This document shows positions 36,860 to 49,214 of a stretch of 64,000 nucleotides of DNA, in pieces. The notes below the pieces were generated by a model. That model made no database searches, was not told the DNA's origin, and saw nothing but the letters and a program-made list of their open reading frames with translations. Position numbers and translations under genes: made by a program. Within the stretch, counting starts at the first letter, position 1; each line of letters begins with the position of its first letter. The DNA is taken from NCBI GenBank assembly GCA_029959085.1, contig JARWIR010000001.1, forward strand, positions 21,381,730-21,445,729, given 5' to 3'. The DNA is from Nemophila menziesii (taxonomy: Eukaryota > Streptophyta > Magnoliopsida > Boraginales > Hydrophyllaceae).

Positions 36860-39800
36860 CATCAGACATTTGTAATCACATTTGGAAGGGCAAGTGAATG
36901 GCTAGACCTCAAACCATTCAAGCTTATCACGATGCAGGAACAACTCCAAATTGAATTTTTTGATAGGTTCTGCCCTCACAACATGAGGGAAAAGACACAA
37001 ATAGACTTAGCCACATTCAGACAAGATCAAGGCAAGTCTTTGGGTGCAGCTTGGAAGAGATTTTAAACGAGTCTGTAGAAGTTTCAACTTCATAAATACA
37101 ATCAAGAGATGCAACTGGTCATCAATTACTGAAGTCTTGAGCCGAGTTGCATGGAGAAATTGGATATGATATGCAGGGGATGTTGTATGATGGTCCATCC
37201 TAACCAAGTCATGGTAATTATGGACAAAATTTTCAACAACGATATGAGTTGGCAACCTTAAAGAACCCTGGTTCGTCAATTCGCTAAAAGGTTATTTATG
37301 CTTAGATAATGAGAATGTATGAAAGCAAATGTAAATGTACTTCATGATCCGATGGTGATCACAGATGGGAGGAATGTCAAAGCAACCCAGGGTCGGTGTT
37401 CTCTATGGGTAACCATGACAACTAATAAGTGGTCAAGGTTATCAATAGGGTATTCATAATCACCCAAGTTTTCAGTGGTCATATTCGAACAGAGGCATGA
37501 ATCAAGGGAAATACTTATTAAGGAAATTTGTACAAACCATACCCTTAAGGGAGCAACTACCTATAGAGACCTAGGAATAACTATGCAAGTGGACAAGCCT
37601 ACAGGAATCAAGCTTCACATAAACCTGTTTATAACTCATATGCAGAAAAGTTAGCTCAGATGGCCTTCCTTAATCATCCACAAGAAAGCTCAAGTTAGTT
37701 GGATAAACATTTAATAAATTTGTGTTGATGACAAGTTAGAAAATGGTGAGGACCGATGAGACGCTGAACTCTCATAGTGCAAACCTTGAAGGAATTGGAG
37801 CAATATATGTCTCAAATCGCTAATGCATTGAAAATCTGATCTGAAGGTCAACTATCGAGCATTATCGAGAATTTGCGAGACAATGAGGCATGCAAAATGA
37901 TTGGATTAAGGAGAGGGAAACAACTAACTCCTCTGTTAGTCATTAAGAAAGAGAGACATCCCATCCGAGAAAAAAGTTAAAGAAGAGGTAACCGGGCCAG
38001 TTTTTGTGAGTGAGAATCAAGAGAAGGGGTTAGATAAACATAAGAAGTATGAGTTGATCGTTCTGCGAGAAAATCGTCCACCTCCACATCCCGTATAGAG
38101 TGGAAAATAAAAATAAAGATATACTACAATAAGTTCATTGATATGGTGTGAAGATTGGAGACTCATTTGTCGTTTGTAAAGTCCATCCAACGCAAATCAA
38201 AATATCTTGACTTTATGAAGGATGTGATTTATAACAAACGCAAGTATGAAAAAGGTGAGATGGATGCGTTTACCAGAGAAGTGTAGTGTTATATTCAGAG
38301 TAAGTTGACACTGAAGCTGAAGGATCCTGGGAGATTCAACATCCCTATCTCGATTGGTGAAGAATATACATGTAAGGAGTTATTTGATATAGGTGTCATT
38401 ATCAACCTTATGTCAAGGTCATTGTTTGAAAACCCGGACATTAGAAGAGTGAGGCCTACTACATGACCTTGCAAATACTTGATAGATTTATCTCTCGATC
38501 CGAGGGAAAAATCGAAGATTTGTTTATGAAGTTTGGTAATTTTATTTTTTCTTTCAACTTTACCATTTTAGATTATGACGCCAATAAGAACGTTCCTATA
38601 ATTTGGGCATCCTTTCTTGTCTACTGGGTGTATATTAATTGATATTAAAAATGGTGAGTTGATCATGCGAGTTCAATACGAGGAGGTCAAGTTTAACGTG
38701 TTCAAATCCATGAAATTCCCGAGCATTAGAGATGATTGATTCCGGGTTGATGTCATTGATCAGGCCACGCAAGAGGTTTATGATGAAACAAATTTTACTA
38801 GCATTTTGCAGTATGCCTTGACCCTTGATTCACCGGGGTTAATGATGAGCTAGTTGAAATGGTTGTCGCTCTGTATTCTTAGTGTGTGATACCAAGAACA
38901 CGAGGTTATGAACATATTCAAAACCTAGTAAACATTGAGACGATGAAGAAATCATTCATCGAGCTTCCGTTGCAACTTAAGTAGAATCTACTTTTTAATC
39001 ACTTGAGGTATGATTATTTGGGTACTAACAATATATTACATGTTATTGTCTATGATGAATTGATAGCTACTAAAGAGGATAAGTTTTGAGAGTAATTCAA
39101 GCCAACAAGGAGGAGATTGGGTGGACTATTACCGACATCAAATGTATTAGTCCAACAAGTAGTCAACATAAAATCATACTTGAAGATAAGAACCAGAGGA
39201 CGGTCGAGGGCCAGGCAAGACTTACGTCGGTAATGAAAGAAGTAGCGAGGAAGGAGGTGATCAGATTTTTAGACGCATATTTTATTTTTTTGATCTCTAA
39301 CAGTGAGCGGGTTAGTCCAATTCAGTGTGTGACAAAGAAACAAGGTATTACTATTATCCTTAACTCAGATAATGAAGTTATACCGTAGAGAACAATTATG
39401 GAGTGGGAGGTTGTATGGACTATCACAAACTGAACAAGGCGACGAAGAAGGAACACTTCCAGTTGCTCTTTCAGTGATTTGATGCTTGATAAGAACGTAG
39501 GTAGAGAATATTACTGCTTCCTCGATGGATACTCAAGATATAATCATATTTGCGTGGATCTTGCTGATCAATACAAAACCCCTTTCATTTTCTAGTTTGG
39601 TACTTTCAATCGTATGTCATTTGGATTATGCAGCGCACCGACGAATTTTCAATGGTGTATGGTGGCTATATCATGGGATATGATTGATAAGTTCTTGGAG
39701 TAGCTTGTGGACAACTTTTTTGTATTTGGTGATGACTTCGATGACTGTCTTAACAACCTTGAAAGGGTGTTAATCTGATTTAAAGAGACTGACCTCATTT

Positions 39801-41100
39801 TGAATTGGGAGAAGTATCATTTCATGGTTTGTGAAGGAATCGTGTTGGGTAACAAGGCTTCAAGTAAATCTGTGGAGGTCAATCATGAACATATTGAGGT
39901 GATTAAGACGCTACCACCTCCGATTTCTGGTAAAGTGGTGAAAAGATTCTTGGGCCACGTTGGATTCTACCAATGATTTATCAAGGACATTTCTAAGATT
40001 GCCAAGGCACTTTATAATTTACTTGAGAAGGACACCGCCTTCAAATTTGATGGTCCATGATGGCCATCTTGGCAGATAAGCTAATCTCTATTCCTATTGC
40101 CACTCCTCCAGATTAGAGTCTACCGTTTGATGTAATATGCGATGTCAGTGATTTAGTATGGGTGTCATGTCGGGTCAGCAAAAAGACAAGATAATACATA
40201 CTATATACTATTCGAGTAAGACTTTCTTAAGGGAGCATTGAACTTTATTGTTACCGAGATGAGTTATTGGAGATGGTATATCCTTTTGATAACGTTTGCT
40301 CCTTAATTCCTTGGAGCGAGAGTTGTCATGTACACAACTCGCTTAGGGATTAAGTACTTCATGGAGAAGAAAGACGTAAAGACGCATTTTATTAGATGGG
40401 TACGAATGTTGCAGGAGTTCGAATTAGAGATTCAAGATCGAAAGGTGATAGGGAATCGAGTAGATGATCACGTATCTTGTCTCGAGGGATCCCCAGTAGA
40501 CACCAGGCCAGAGTTGGTCAACGAGGTATTTCCAGATGAACAAATTTTTGCTCTCAACTGAGTATCACCACTTGGTATGCAGATATAGTGAACTTCAATA
40601 TGAGTGGATTATTCCGTACCGAATTCAATCCACAACTGTGGAATAGACTCATCCACCTCGTGAAGCAATTCTTTTGGGAGGACTCGAACGTATTAAAGAT
40701 GTGTAGTGATCAAATGGTTTGAAGGTGCATATCCGAGAGTGACATTTGTGCAATGATTGAGAGTTTCATGGCACCTTATGGAAGCCACTTCAAGGGCGAT
40801 AGGATGTCGAAAAGATATTAAAATCCAAGTTTCACTAGTCGTACATATATAATAAGGTTTGTCATGAGTACGTGAAGTAGTATAAATGATGTCAGTTTGC
40901 TGAGAACATTCTAAAAAGGGATGAGATTCCCCTCAAAAATATCTTGGAAACAGAGATCTTTGATGTGGTGGTGGGGGGGGGGGGGATCAATTTCATGGGG
41001 CTTTTAGGTTTTCTTTGTCCTCACCTAGGGATGTTGAAGAATGACGGGGTGTGGGGGAGTAGAAAAAATTCCCTTCTGGGTATTCTGCGGCACCGGGTAA
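36860..41100 (+). mobile_element. Decayed Ty3/gypsy (Athila-like) gag-pol
   Basis: Pieces are in the canonical gypsy order with integrase last. Gag: FDRFCPHNMREKTQIDLATF then GKSLGAAWKRF (36950-37070). Protease: EEYTCKELFDIGVIINLMSR (38355-38415), where the usual LxDxGASINLMP has I-G-V. RT: IGWTITDIKCISPTSSQHKI (39110) through YYCFLDGYSRYNHI and MSFGLCSAPTNFQ (39500-39650), then FFVFGDDFDDCLNNLERVL, where the usual YxDD is FGDD. RNase H: VYTTRLGIKYFMEKKDVK and IRWVRMLQEFELEIQDRK (40325-40440). Integrase: zinc-binding region near 40740-40900 and a start of the core by 41000. Many stops and frameshifts; no LTRs identified around it. Confidence 0.75.
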
Positions 41101-41120
41101 GGCCCATTTTAGTGTAGCAC

Positions 41121-41418
41121 TAGAGCCAGACCTGTAGTAAAGCAAAAGATGCGGCCGCATAGGGCTCCCAATTTTTTGACGTTTTTAGAGGCCCCCGATC
41201 ATATAAATATATTAGGTGTATATATATATTTATATATATATCCCCGATTTAAATAGTTATATAAAAATAGTATTGTTAGTTTAGTGGTAATGTGACATAT
41301 TTTCATTTATGACGTTTAGAGTTTAAACCACGTTAATCGTAATAATATTTTTACTTATAGAGAGGGCCCCATTTTGTGAGTTCGCTTAGGGCTCCCGATA
41401 TTGTCAGGGCCGGCCCTG
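41121..41418. mobile_element. hAT-type MITE
   Basis: A 298-bp element starting TAGAGCCAGACCTG and ending GTCAGGGCCGGCCCTG. It is flanked by a perfect 8-bp repeat TGTAGCAC (41113-41120 and 41419-41426). The right end keeps the palindromic CAGGGCCGGCCCTG of a widespread family; the left end has CpG-type decay of the same sequence. It contains GGGCTCCC/GGGGCCCC-rich sub-termini and an AT-rich middle. It closes off the decayed gypsy integrase. Confidence 0.85.
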
Positions 41419-41426
41419 TGTAGCAC

Positions 41427-42199
41427 CGTTTGAATTCGTGGCATTACCAGAAATGCTTGTGTTATTACAAATATGCAACGAAACTTAAGATGAGGACAAG
41501 TTTGGAGATTTCTTTGCACAATCAACAATTCAGATCGATTTTCTTAGAACCAGGAATGCAATCTTTCACGCTAGAGTATATCCACAAATTTGCGTTAATA
41601 TTATTAATAAAAGTTGTTATTGATCCACTTGCTTCTAGTAAGCGGCCACTAAATAAAAGACTGGCTATTTTGTGTAATGACATTACTAAACTTGTTGAAG
41701 ATAAGTATGGTAATTGCCAAGTTGGCTAAGTGAATTAGGAATGACAAAAAGCCACTAGGGGCAATGGATGAATTATTTTGTTAACGCTTGGTTTATTTTT
41801 AATATCTATGTTACTTGACCAAAAAAAATAAGAATTACATTGCTTATCATATGATGTTACATTGATAGTTGGGAATGTCTTCAAGCAGTCAATGTCCTAT
41901 TTATACCAAAATGTCGCTTATTTTCCCGAGAAGAAACCAGATTTCAATTAGACCAGTTAAGTACCCAGATTCCATTGTCCTAAAAGACCTCACATACATG
42001 TGTATTAGTCAAGCAAGAAACAAAATCAACACATAACTGTCAAAAAATCATTCGAGGTGCTCCTACACCTCAAGAGTACCATGGATCCATAAACTGAACC
42101 TTATTTAGATAATACAACAAATAACTATCACCCATAACTGTATTAACATCAAAATCTCTAAAAAAAACCATAACCACTAATCTATCATCATTAACTTCC
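41427..42199. other. 3' flank of the MYB gene
   Basis: The continuation of the decayed gypsy region (ORF 41430-41729, not recognised) gives way to AT-rich sequence downstream of the MYB stop codon. A polyadenylation site could not be fixed. Confidence 0.4.
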
Positions 42200-43637
42200 T
42201 TACAAAGCATGGATCATTGGATTAACACTAGAGTTATTATTATTATTATTATTACCCGAAGCTGGACTAGGTTGAAAAGCTGATTGCCTTGTGGACCCCT
42301 CAACTAAATTCAATGACAAAGATGGTTGCTCACTTGATTCACCTAAGCTCAATTTCGAAATACCAAGAAGCTCATCAACATTAAGTGGACTCTTTGAATG
42401 TATCGCTCGTGGCTTAAGCACTTCATGTGTCCCTGTCCCTGTCCCTGTCTCTTGTTTTGCCGGCTCTAAATTATACGCACTATAAATCGGAAAAGTCACC
42501 GGATAAAATGGCGTTACATAGGCAGGGTAATACTCCATGGCTGGATAAGTAGTTTCCGAACTCTCAGTATAACTAGTGGGTTGCGGTACTTCATTGACCT
42601 TTTCAGCAGGTACCGGGTCATTGCTTTGTATTTCAATAGACATGAAATCTCTTGCTACCACTTGTGGCTCGGTTGACTATACAAAATAATTACGAGTTAA
42701 TCCTTCAATTAATAATATATTGTAAATTAATAGAAACAAATGCTTACTTCTTCAGATACGATATCAAAAAGACTAGATCGTCTTTTTCTTCGAGAGACAT
42801 TACTATGTCTGATGAAGTATTTCTGAGCATGACTAGCCACCTGTGTGGGTGTTCTTGTAATTACGTAATTACGTGAAATTCCACGCCAATCTCCTTTTCC
42901 CAGCTTTTGTAAACCAAGTAAAAACATTTTATGCTCCTCTTCAGTCCATGGCACACCTGTAATTTATTTGGGGTTTTTAAATATTCAGACTTTTTATGAG
43001 TTGATATGTGCCATAAAACACTAAAAAAACTCAAAAAGGGACTACAATAGCAAATAATGCAAACACTAGGACTACTTTACTAATTAATTAAAGAATAAGT
43101 GGGCGGACATGTATCATTTTATTTGCCTTATTTAGTGCAAATAATTAACCACAAAATGTAAAAGTAACTACTTTCGTGTTAAACCCAGAGTACACCTGTA
43201 TAATCTAAACTCGTGAATAAAACCGGCATTCACACTATAGATAGAGATCCAAAACTAAGTCAACTTAAAATGCCCAGGAATTAATAAACAATTAACAAAA
43301 AAAAAGTAAAATCGTTAAAAAAAAAAAAAAATTCAATACCTTTCTTTCTTTCTCGGGTCGAAGATGACCCAGCTACAAAATCCTCAGAGGCGTAACCAAC
43401 TGCGCGATCAGGTGCATCTCCAGGAGAATCATGACCCAATCCAACTCCGTTGACAGGTGTAGCGCCACCACTATTGCCACCAGAATTACTTGAAGCGTAA
43501 TGGGTCAAATTACCCATACTAGCACTCTTACGGATCGACCCATCAGTTAATCGTACTCCAAATAACCTCACACCTCTATTAGGACACGTCCTTGAATTAT
43601 GACCGTTGTTGCTGCAATGCGAGCATCTTCGCGTCAT
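42200..43637 (-). CDS. Single-repeat MYB (SHAQKYF) transcription factor, KUA1/MYBS-like
   Basis: Exons (minus) 43637-43340, 42956-42748 and 42676-42200 join to 327 codons, with GT-AG introns. Residues 5-18 are a CCHC-type zinc knuckle (C5, C8, H13, C18), followed by RLFGVRL (24-30), a motif linked to repression in KUA1 relatives. A single R3-like MYB repeat spans about 101-150, with W103 and W123 and the diagnostic SHAQKYF at 141-147, then a basic stretch RRKRR as likely nuclear signal. The C-terminal part has a [18 protein letters not shown] segment, a [13 protein letters not shown] motif and an (AAT)n-coded Asn run. Such proteins bind I-box/TATCC-type elements and repress cell-expansion or sugar-response genes. 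The frame is open throughout, so it should be functional. Confidence 0.92.
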
Positions 43638-43994
43638 CTCTACACAACCCGGATTAGAAAACAGAGTAACTCGGATCTAATTGATAACAAAGGTTTAAAC
43701 TTTTTTGGGTTTTCGATTGTTTTTTACATGATCATCAAAAGAAATGATATTTTTAAGTTTTGTTTCGTGAGATTTAAGGAAGAGTCAGTGTTGTTTTTAT
43801 GTTTCTTGGAGAAGCTGCAAATGATGATGTGTGTATGGATAATATGTGTGTATATATATGTTCAGATAATATAGAGGGAGAGACGAAAGGGATAATAATG
43901 GATAGATTAGGGATAGAAGATGGTCAAAGAGATAAAGGGTGTCTTAAAGGCGATCTTTTTGTATGGGTGGTTGAGCTTGGACAATGTCTCGAAA

Positions 43995-44035
43995 CTTCTT
44001 TATAGTAACCTTATTAATCCTCTAAATAATATATA
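43995..44035 (-). promoter_or_regulatory. Candidate TATA region of the MYB gene
   Basis: On the minus strand CTATAAAG (about 44008-44001) and TTTATATATT (about 44035) lie 360-400 bp upstream of the ATG, leaving a long leader. The Stowaway MITE at 44072-44463 sits immediately upstream. Confidence 0.35.
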
Positions 44036-44071
44036 AAGCTAATTTCACAATACACCCTTACTATTTTAGTA

Positions 44072-44463
44072 CTCCTTCCATCCCAAAATAATATCCACAT
44101 TACTAAATATGGTGTCCCAAAAATAATGTCCACTTACCATTTCAAGACAACCTTTTCTACTTTTTCCCTTATTACCCCTACTTTTCTTTTAATTTATAAT
44201 TATTTGAATTATTATTTTATACTTAATTGCATTTTCCTAGGCATAGGAATAGATATGCATTATGACATTTATTAGAGATATTTTTGTAGTTAAATACCCT
44301 GGATTTGGTTTTTCCTGCCAGTAGGTGTTTTTTTTAATATATATATTTATCTGTTAGAACAAAAAAAAAAAAAGAGATATTTTTGTAAATGTAGGATTCA
44401 ATAATGACATTTCTTAATCTGTGAGAAAATACTAAGTGGACATTATTTTTGAGACGGAGGGAG
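44072..44463. mobile_element. Stowaway-type MITE (Tc1/mariner)
   Basis: A 392-bp element with ends CTCCTTCCATCCCAAAATAA and TTATTTTTGAGACGGAGGGAG, flanked by TA at 44070-44071 and 44464-44465. The ends match the CTCCCTCCGTCCC terminus of Stowaway elements. A second copy of the end sequence (GTCCCAAAAATAATGTCCAC) lies inside the left end. Confidence 0.85.
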
Positions 44464-44667
44464 TAGTATATAAAAAGAGAATATTTCTAAAATTTATCAT
44501 TCACAAAAGATTAATAATTTAAAAAATAAAGTAATTTTACTTTATCCTATCTTTATATTAAAATTAATATTTTTAATTAATATTCAGTATATTAGAATAC
44601 TCAATGTATTTCTATTAGAGATAATTCTCAATTAATTACATTTCCTCACTTTTCATTCTCAAAAAAA

Positions 44668-46005
44668 AGGAAGGAGGAAATTACTTCCTACTTACTCACA
44701 AATTTTCAACTTAATTCTCAATTAAGCACATGGTCATATTTACCTTCCATTATTGCCCTTATATGGTTCTTTATTTTATTATACATTTATATTATATTTA
44801 TATTTAATATCTGAATTTATTTTTTCATTTTTTTAAATAATTTTTATTTCATTTTTTATTTCATTTTTTTTTCGAAATATGTTTTTTTTTCGAATTTTTT
44901 TTTTCAAATTTTTTTTTTCGATTTCTTTTTTCGAATTTTTTTTTTTTTTTGAAATTTTTTTCGAAGATTTTTTCATTAACACACAAGTCCATACTGTTTT
45001 GTGTTACTGTAACTCATACATCAAGCGATTGTGTGTTACAGTAACACACAATCAGATGTTCAGACTATCTGTACAGTATTATCTATTTCTGTACACAAAT
45101 ATTCTGTATATCTTATTCTGTGTTCCTGTAACACACAATTGTTATTTGTGTGTGTTTAAGCAACGCAAAACTGTAAATGACACACAAGTCCATACTGTTT
45201 TGTGTTACTGTAACTCACACATCAAGCAATTGTGTGTTACATTAACACACAATCAGATGTTCAGACTATCTGTGCACTATTATCTATTACTGTGTACAAA
45301 TATTCTCTATATCTTATTCTGTGTTCCTGCAACACACAATTGTTATTTGTGTGTGTTTAAGCAACGCAAAACTATAAATGATAAACGCATTGTGTGTCTT
45401 ACCAACACAAAACCCATACTGTTGTGTGTTACTGTAACACATACTTCCAGCAATTGCGTGTTGCATGAACACATAATCAGCCTACATATACATTATTCTA
45501 TACCTTTGTGTACAAATATTCTGTCTATCTGATTTTGTGTTCATGTATCACACAATTTGTTATTTATGTGTGTTTAAGCAACTCAATATTATACAAATTG
45601 GGTGTTCATGCAACACACAACACATATGATTTTGTGTTACTTTAACACACAATTATCATATGTACTAATCTTACATCATGTTATCATTGGAAAAAAAATT
45701 CCGGGGGAAAAAATCGAAAAAAAAATTCCGAAAAAAAAAATATTTCCGAAAAAAATATATATTTTTCGAAAAAAAAAAAATATTTCGGAAAAAAAATATT
45801 TAAAAAAAATAAATATTTAAAAAAATAATCTGAAAAAAATAATCTGAAAAAAATAAATAAACATTAAACTATAATTAATAAAATATATAATTAAAGTAAT
45901 TAATAATAGGTGGAAGGATATTTTGGTAATTGGGTAATATTTTGTGCTTAATTGGGAATTAAGTTGAAGTTGTAATTAATAGGGAATACTTACCTTCTCC
46001 GCGTA
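44668..46005. mobile_element. Inverted-repeat element enclosing a tandem repeat array
   Basis: Outer arms pair (ACTTAATTCTCAATTAAGCACA around 44710-44730 with TGTGCTTAATTGGGAATTAAGT around 45950-45970). Inside them lie T-rich (TTTTTTTCGAATTTTTT, 44865-44975) and A-rich (AAAAAAATTCCG, 45690-45850) tracts that also pair. The centre is a tandem array of about 200-bp units. A 217-codon ORF (44879-45532) runs through the array only because the 201-bp unit is a multiple of three. No transposase. Target duplication not resolved. Confidence 0.6.
44981..45655. repeat. About 200-bp tandem repeat, three copies plus a partial
   Basis: Units start at 44981, 45182 and about 45404 (period 201, then about 222), with a partial fourth at about 45600. 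Each holds several TGTGTTACTGTAACACACAA palindromes, the same motif found in the 59.2-61.4 kb element. Confidence 0.85.
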
Positions 46006-46070
46006 ATTAATTGCGCGTTGCCCCTTTCTATAATTAGTTAATCAATAAATTAACCTATAATATTAAGTAT

Positions 46071-46403
46071 TAGGTGTCGTTTGTTTTTTTAAGTAATAAG
46101 TGCTGAATGCTGAATGAACAGCTGAATAGAACTTATTCTGTTAAGAGGTTGTGTCTGAATGATTCAGACTTAGGTGTCGTTTGTTTTTTAAGTAATAAGT
46201 GTTGAATGCTGAATGAACAGCTGAATAGAACTTATTCTGTTAAGAGGCAGTGTCTGAATGATTCAGACTTAGTTTGAAATCTTAATGAAACAGGCCAATT
46301 AAAAGGCATTCAGATCTGAATTGGCCAGGAAAAACAAACAGTCTGATTGATCCAGCGTCTTAATGAATCAGATTAAGATCTCATTAAGTGCAAACAAACA
46401 CCT
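46071..46403. mobile_element. MITE with duplicated left end
   Basis: TAGGTGTCGTTTGTTTTTT at the left is inverted as AAACAAACACCTCC at the right. The left 100 bp (46071-46170) is repeated almost exactly at 46171-46269. CTGAATGATTCAGA motifs recur inside. The end sequence (GGTGTTTGTTT type) is common among plant hAT- or PIF-like MITEs; target duplication not resolved. Confidence 0.6.
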
Positions 46404-46469
46404 CCTTAATTTATGTGTAAACGGTGATATGTTTTTATAGATAGATAGAGTATAAGGGCCTAAACTTTT

Positions 46470-47345
46470 ATGTATTGTTTGGATTAGATAAAGAAAAGAA
46501 AATAAAAGTAAAGGAATATAAAAAAATTAATGAAATAAAAAGAAAAGGATTTTTTTTTGTTTGGTTTGTCGAAAAAAAAAAATTCTTTATTTGAACCAAA
46601 ATGGTAAAGAAAGAAAATGATAATATTAAATACATATTTATTCTTATATACTTTGATGAGATTTGTTAATTTTATTTTATTATTTTATTTAAAAACATTT
46701 TAGACTTTTTTATATAGGAATTTTCCCTTTTCTTTCATTTGATTCTAAAAATAGAAGAATTATAAAATATATATTATTAAAGAAATTCAAATGATTATTT
46801 AATTCTTTAGATTCCTTTAATAATATTAAAAGGTAAATCTAAACAAGAAAAATGATTGATTAATTCTAAATAATTACTTCCTTTAATTTATAATTTTGAA
46901 TCCAAACATATCATTACATTTTGTTTGGATTGAGAAATTAGAAGGGAAAGGAAGGGATTATAAAGGATAATAGATATCTTTTCTTTGTTTGTATTATAAA
47001 ATTTTGAAAGGATAAGTTACTAAAAAATTAAAATAATACCTTATAATCCTTTATATTTTATCCCTCTGATTTGAAGTCATTAGAAGGAAGAAATTAATTT
47101 TAATGGTAAAATGTCTTTATTACCCTTATATTCTATTTATAATATATTTTATTAGGGATACAAAAATAATGTAGTTATAAAATAATCTTACTTATAAAAT
47201 CCAAACAGAAAATTCAGATTATTAATACTTTTCTTTCTTTTTCTACTTAATCCAAACAAAATTAAATGCCCTTCTCTATTTTTCTTTAATATATTATTAT
47301 TCCTATTATTTACTAAAAAGAACCCCTATATCCAAACAAACCCTT
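46470..47345. mobile_element. Two adjacent AT-rich MITE-like elements
   Basis: TTGTTTGGATTAGATAAAG (46478) with GAATCCAAACATATC (46900), and TTTTGTTTGGATTGAGAAAT (46920) with TATATCCAAACAAACCC (47330), are two nested or adjacent inverted-end pairs. Interiors are AT-rich without ORFs. Boundaries approximate. Confidence 0.4.
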
Positions 47346-47828
47346 CATTTAGGCTACTAACTTCAAGACATCTCTTTTTTTGGCTTAATTATTTTTCTTT
47401 TTAGGCAATATTACTCATCTTTATTACATATTTAACAAAGTTTAATAATCATAATATTTTAAATAAATTATATATTTATAAAAAATTAGAAATTTTATTT
47501 AAAATATTCAAATTACATTTAAAATCTATTAAATGTTTAAAGGAGTTATTGAAATTACCCAAATAAGAAATGAGGAATAACATATAACCTAAAAAAGAAA
47601 CATTTTAAAATAGTGACCTAAAATAAAATTTACTTTATAAATAATAATGTTTTTTGAATTTACTCTAGAATATAGTTTAACTTTAACTAATCTTAATTAT
47701 TTTCTTTTCTATTTTATTTATACATACATATTATTAACCAAATACACTTCTCATTCTATATCAAAATTTTTATTTCCTACCGAATAGAAGTGGGCTTTTC
47801 ATTCTTACTTAATGTCATGTTAAAAGAT

Positions 47829-47965
47829 GAGTAATAATATATACCACCCATGACGTTACGCGATTTAACTGAAAGTACTCCGTCAATCAAATTGGAAAAT
47901 AAATAAATATAATATTTACTTCCAATCAAATCACGTCATGTCATGGGTGGTATATATCATTACTT
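47829..47965. mobile_element. Short Mutator-type MITE
   Basis: A 137-bp element whose ends GAGTAATAATATATACCACC and GGTGGTATATATCATTACTT pair for about 30 bp each. It is flanked by a perfect 9-bp repeat TTAAAAGAT (47820-47828 and 47966-47974). Confidence 0.8.
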
Positions 47966-48599
47966 TTAAAAGATTATTTCATACTTAATTCAGTTATCCA
48001 GCAACAAAATTATTTAACCAGGCGACAGATCAATTCAAGCATATTGCCCACTATCAACTGATGATGATAATGGTTTCCATTCCTCAACAACTAAGGAAAG
48101 CTTATATGTGAAAAGGATTTGGATCGAGTGTCTTGGGCTTGGCCTTACAATGATACACCAACCTTCAGAACAAGTTTATCGACTTATTCCTCATCTACCA
48201 AACATGTTTGTTGAATAATTTGCAAGCAATCATAAACTAAAGAAGCAGTCTTAGAACTTGTACATCAACGTGAAAGGGAAGGGTGAGTGAAATGTGTTAT
48301 GTGGGAATATTCAGTAAAGAGAATCTAGTCATCCCCCAACTGTAACATGGAAATAGCTATATAAACCTTTTAAAAATGATTATTATTCGATTTAGATCTC
48401 CATAAAAACTGATAAAAGTCTTAGCAAAATTTTGGGCCCAAACTAAATGGGAGGAAAATGAGATAAATCGTCAACCATCACCATATTGACCTGGTCATAT
48501 ACAAGAATGACGTATTATACAATATCAATGACGTGATATGTACATAAGGCCATATCCTTATTTTAAAGACAAACTGAACAACAAATGCAGTCAATATCA

Positions 48600-48990
48600 C
48601 AATGCACCCTCGAGTCAGGCAAAACCCACAACAAAAATCAATTCGAGATGCAAGAATACAACCTTAGCGTTTTCTCAACGAAACTCTTCCATGCCTTGAA
48701 CGGATAGGAAAGTCGGTGAAGTGTCAGAAAAGATGAATAATCCAACTGATATGCAAGACAAGTGAAAGTGGTGTGAATTCCAGGGTGATCATGGACACAT
48801 ACCAAATAATGCATTTGCCTAAGGCATGAGTTGTTAAGTTGTTACATAGAGTACATCTCAAATATATCATATCCGATATATAAAGGCAAACAATTGACGA
48901 ACATGATAGTCGACAAAAGGAACAATAGGCTACTTGGTAGTTCCCCGAGTGTGATATAAAATTAACACAAGGGAGGTTACTCCCCGCATG
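48600..48990 (+). pseudogene. Gypsy gag nucleocapsid remnant
   Basis: NNPTDMQDK then WCEFQGDHGHIPNNAFA resembles the PTDRRDKxKYCxFHxDHGHxTxxC region of plant gypsy gag, with frameshifts and lost Cys residues. Weak, no neighbouring pol seen. Confidence 0.4.
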
Positions 48991-49214
48991 TGTATGGATC
49001 TCCAAGTAATAAAAAATGAGTAAATTGTGTTCTTTATAGAGATTGATGGACTAAAAATGCGTATTTAATTTAGTTCAAGTAAGATAGTTTTGATAAAATC
49101 AAAATGTAAAAGGTGAATAATTGAGGTGAAGGCTATAGTAATTAATTAAAAGTAAAGGACTACATAGAAATTAAAGAAATATAAAGGATAAAAAAGCTAT
49201 AAATATTTAAACAA

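Noticed and set aside
44981..45655. Tandem repeats as a CRISPR array
   Set aside because: Units are about 200 bp without unique spacers of constant length, and the sequence is clearly nuclear plant DNA.
48724..49005. 93-codon minus-strand ORF rich in Cys
   Set aside because: The plus strand gives a better match, to a gypsy gag nucleocapsid remnant.
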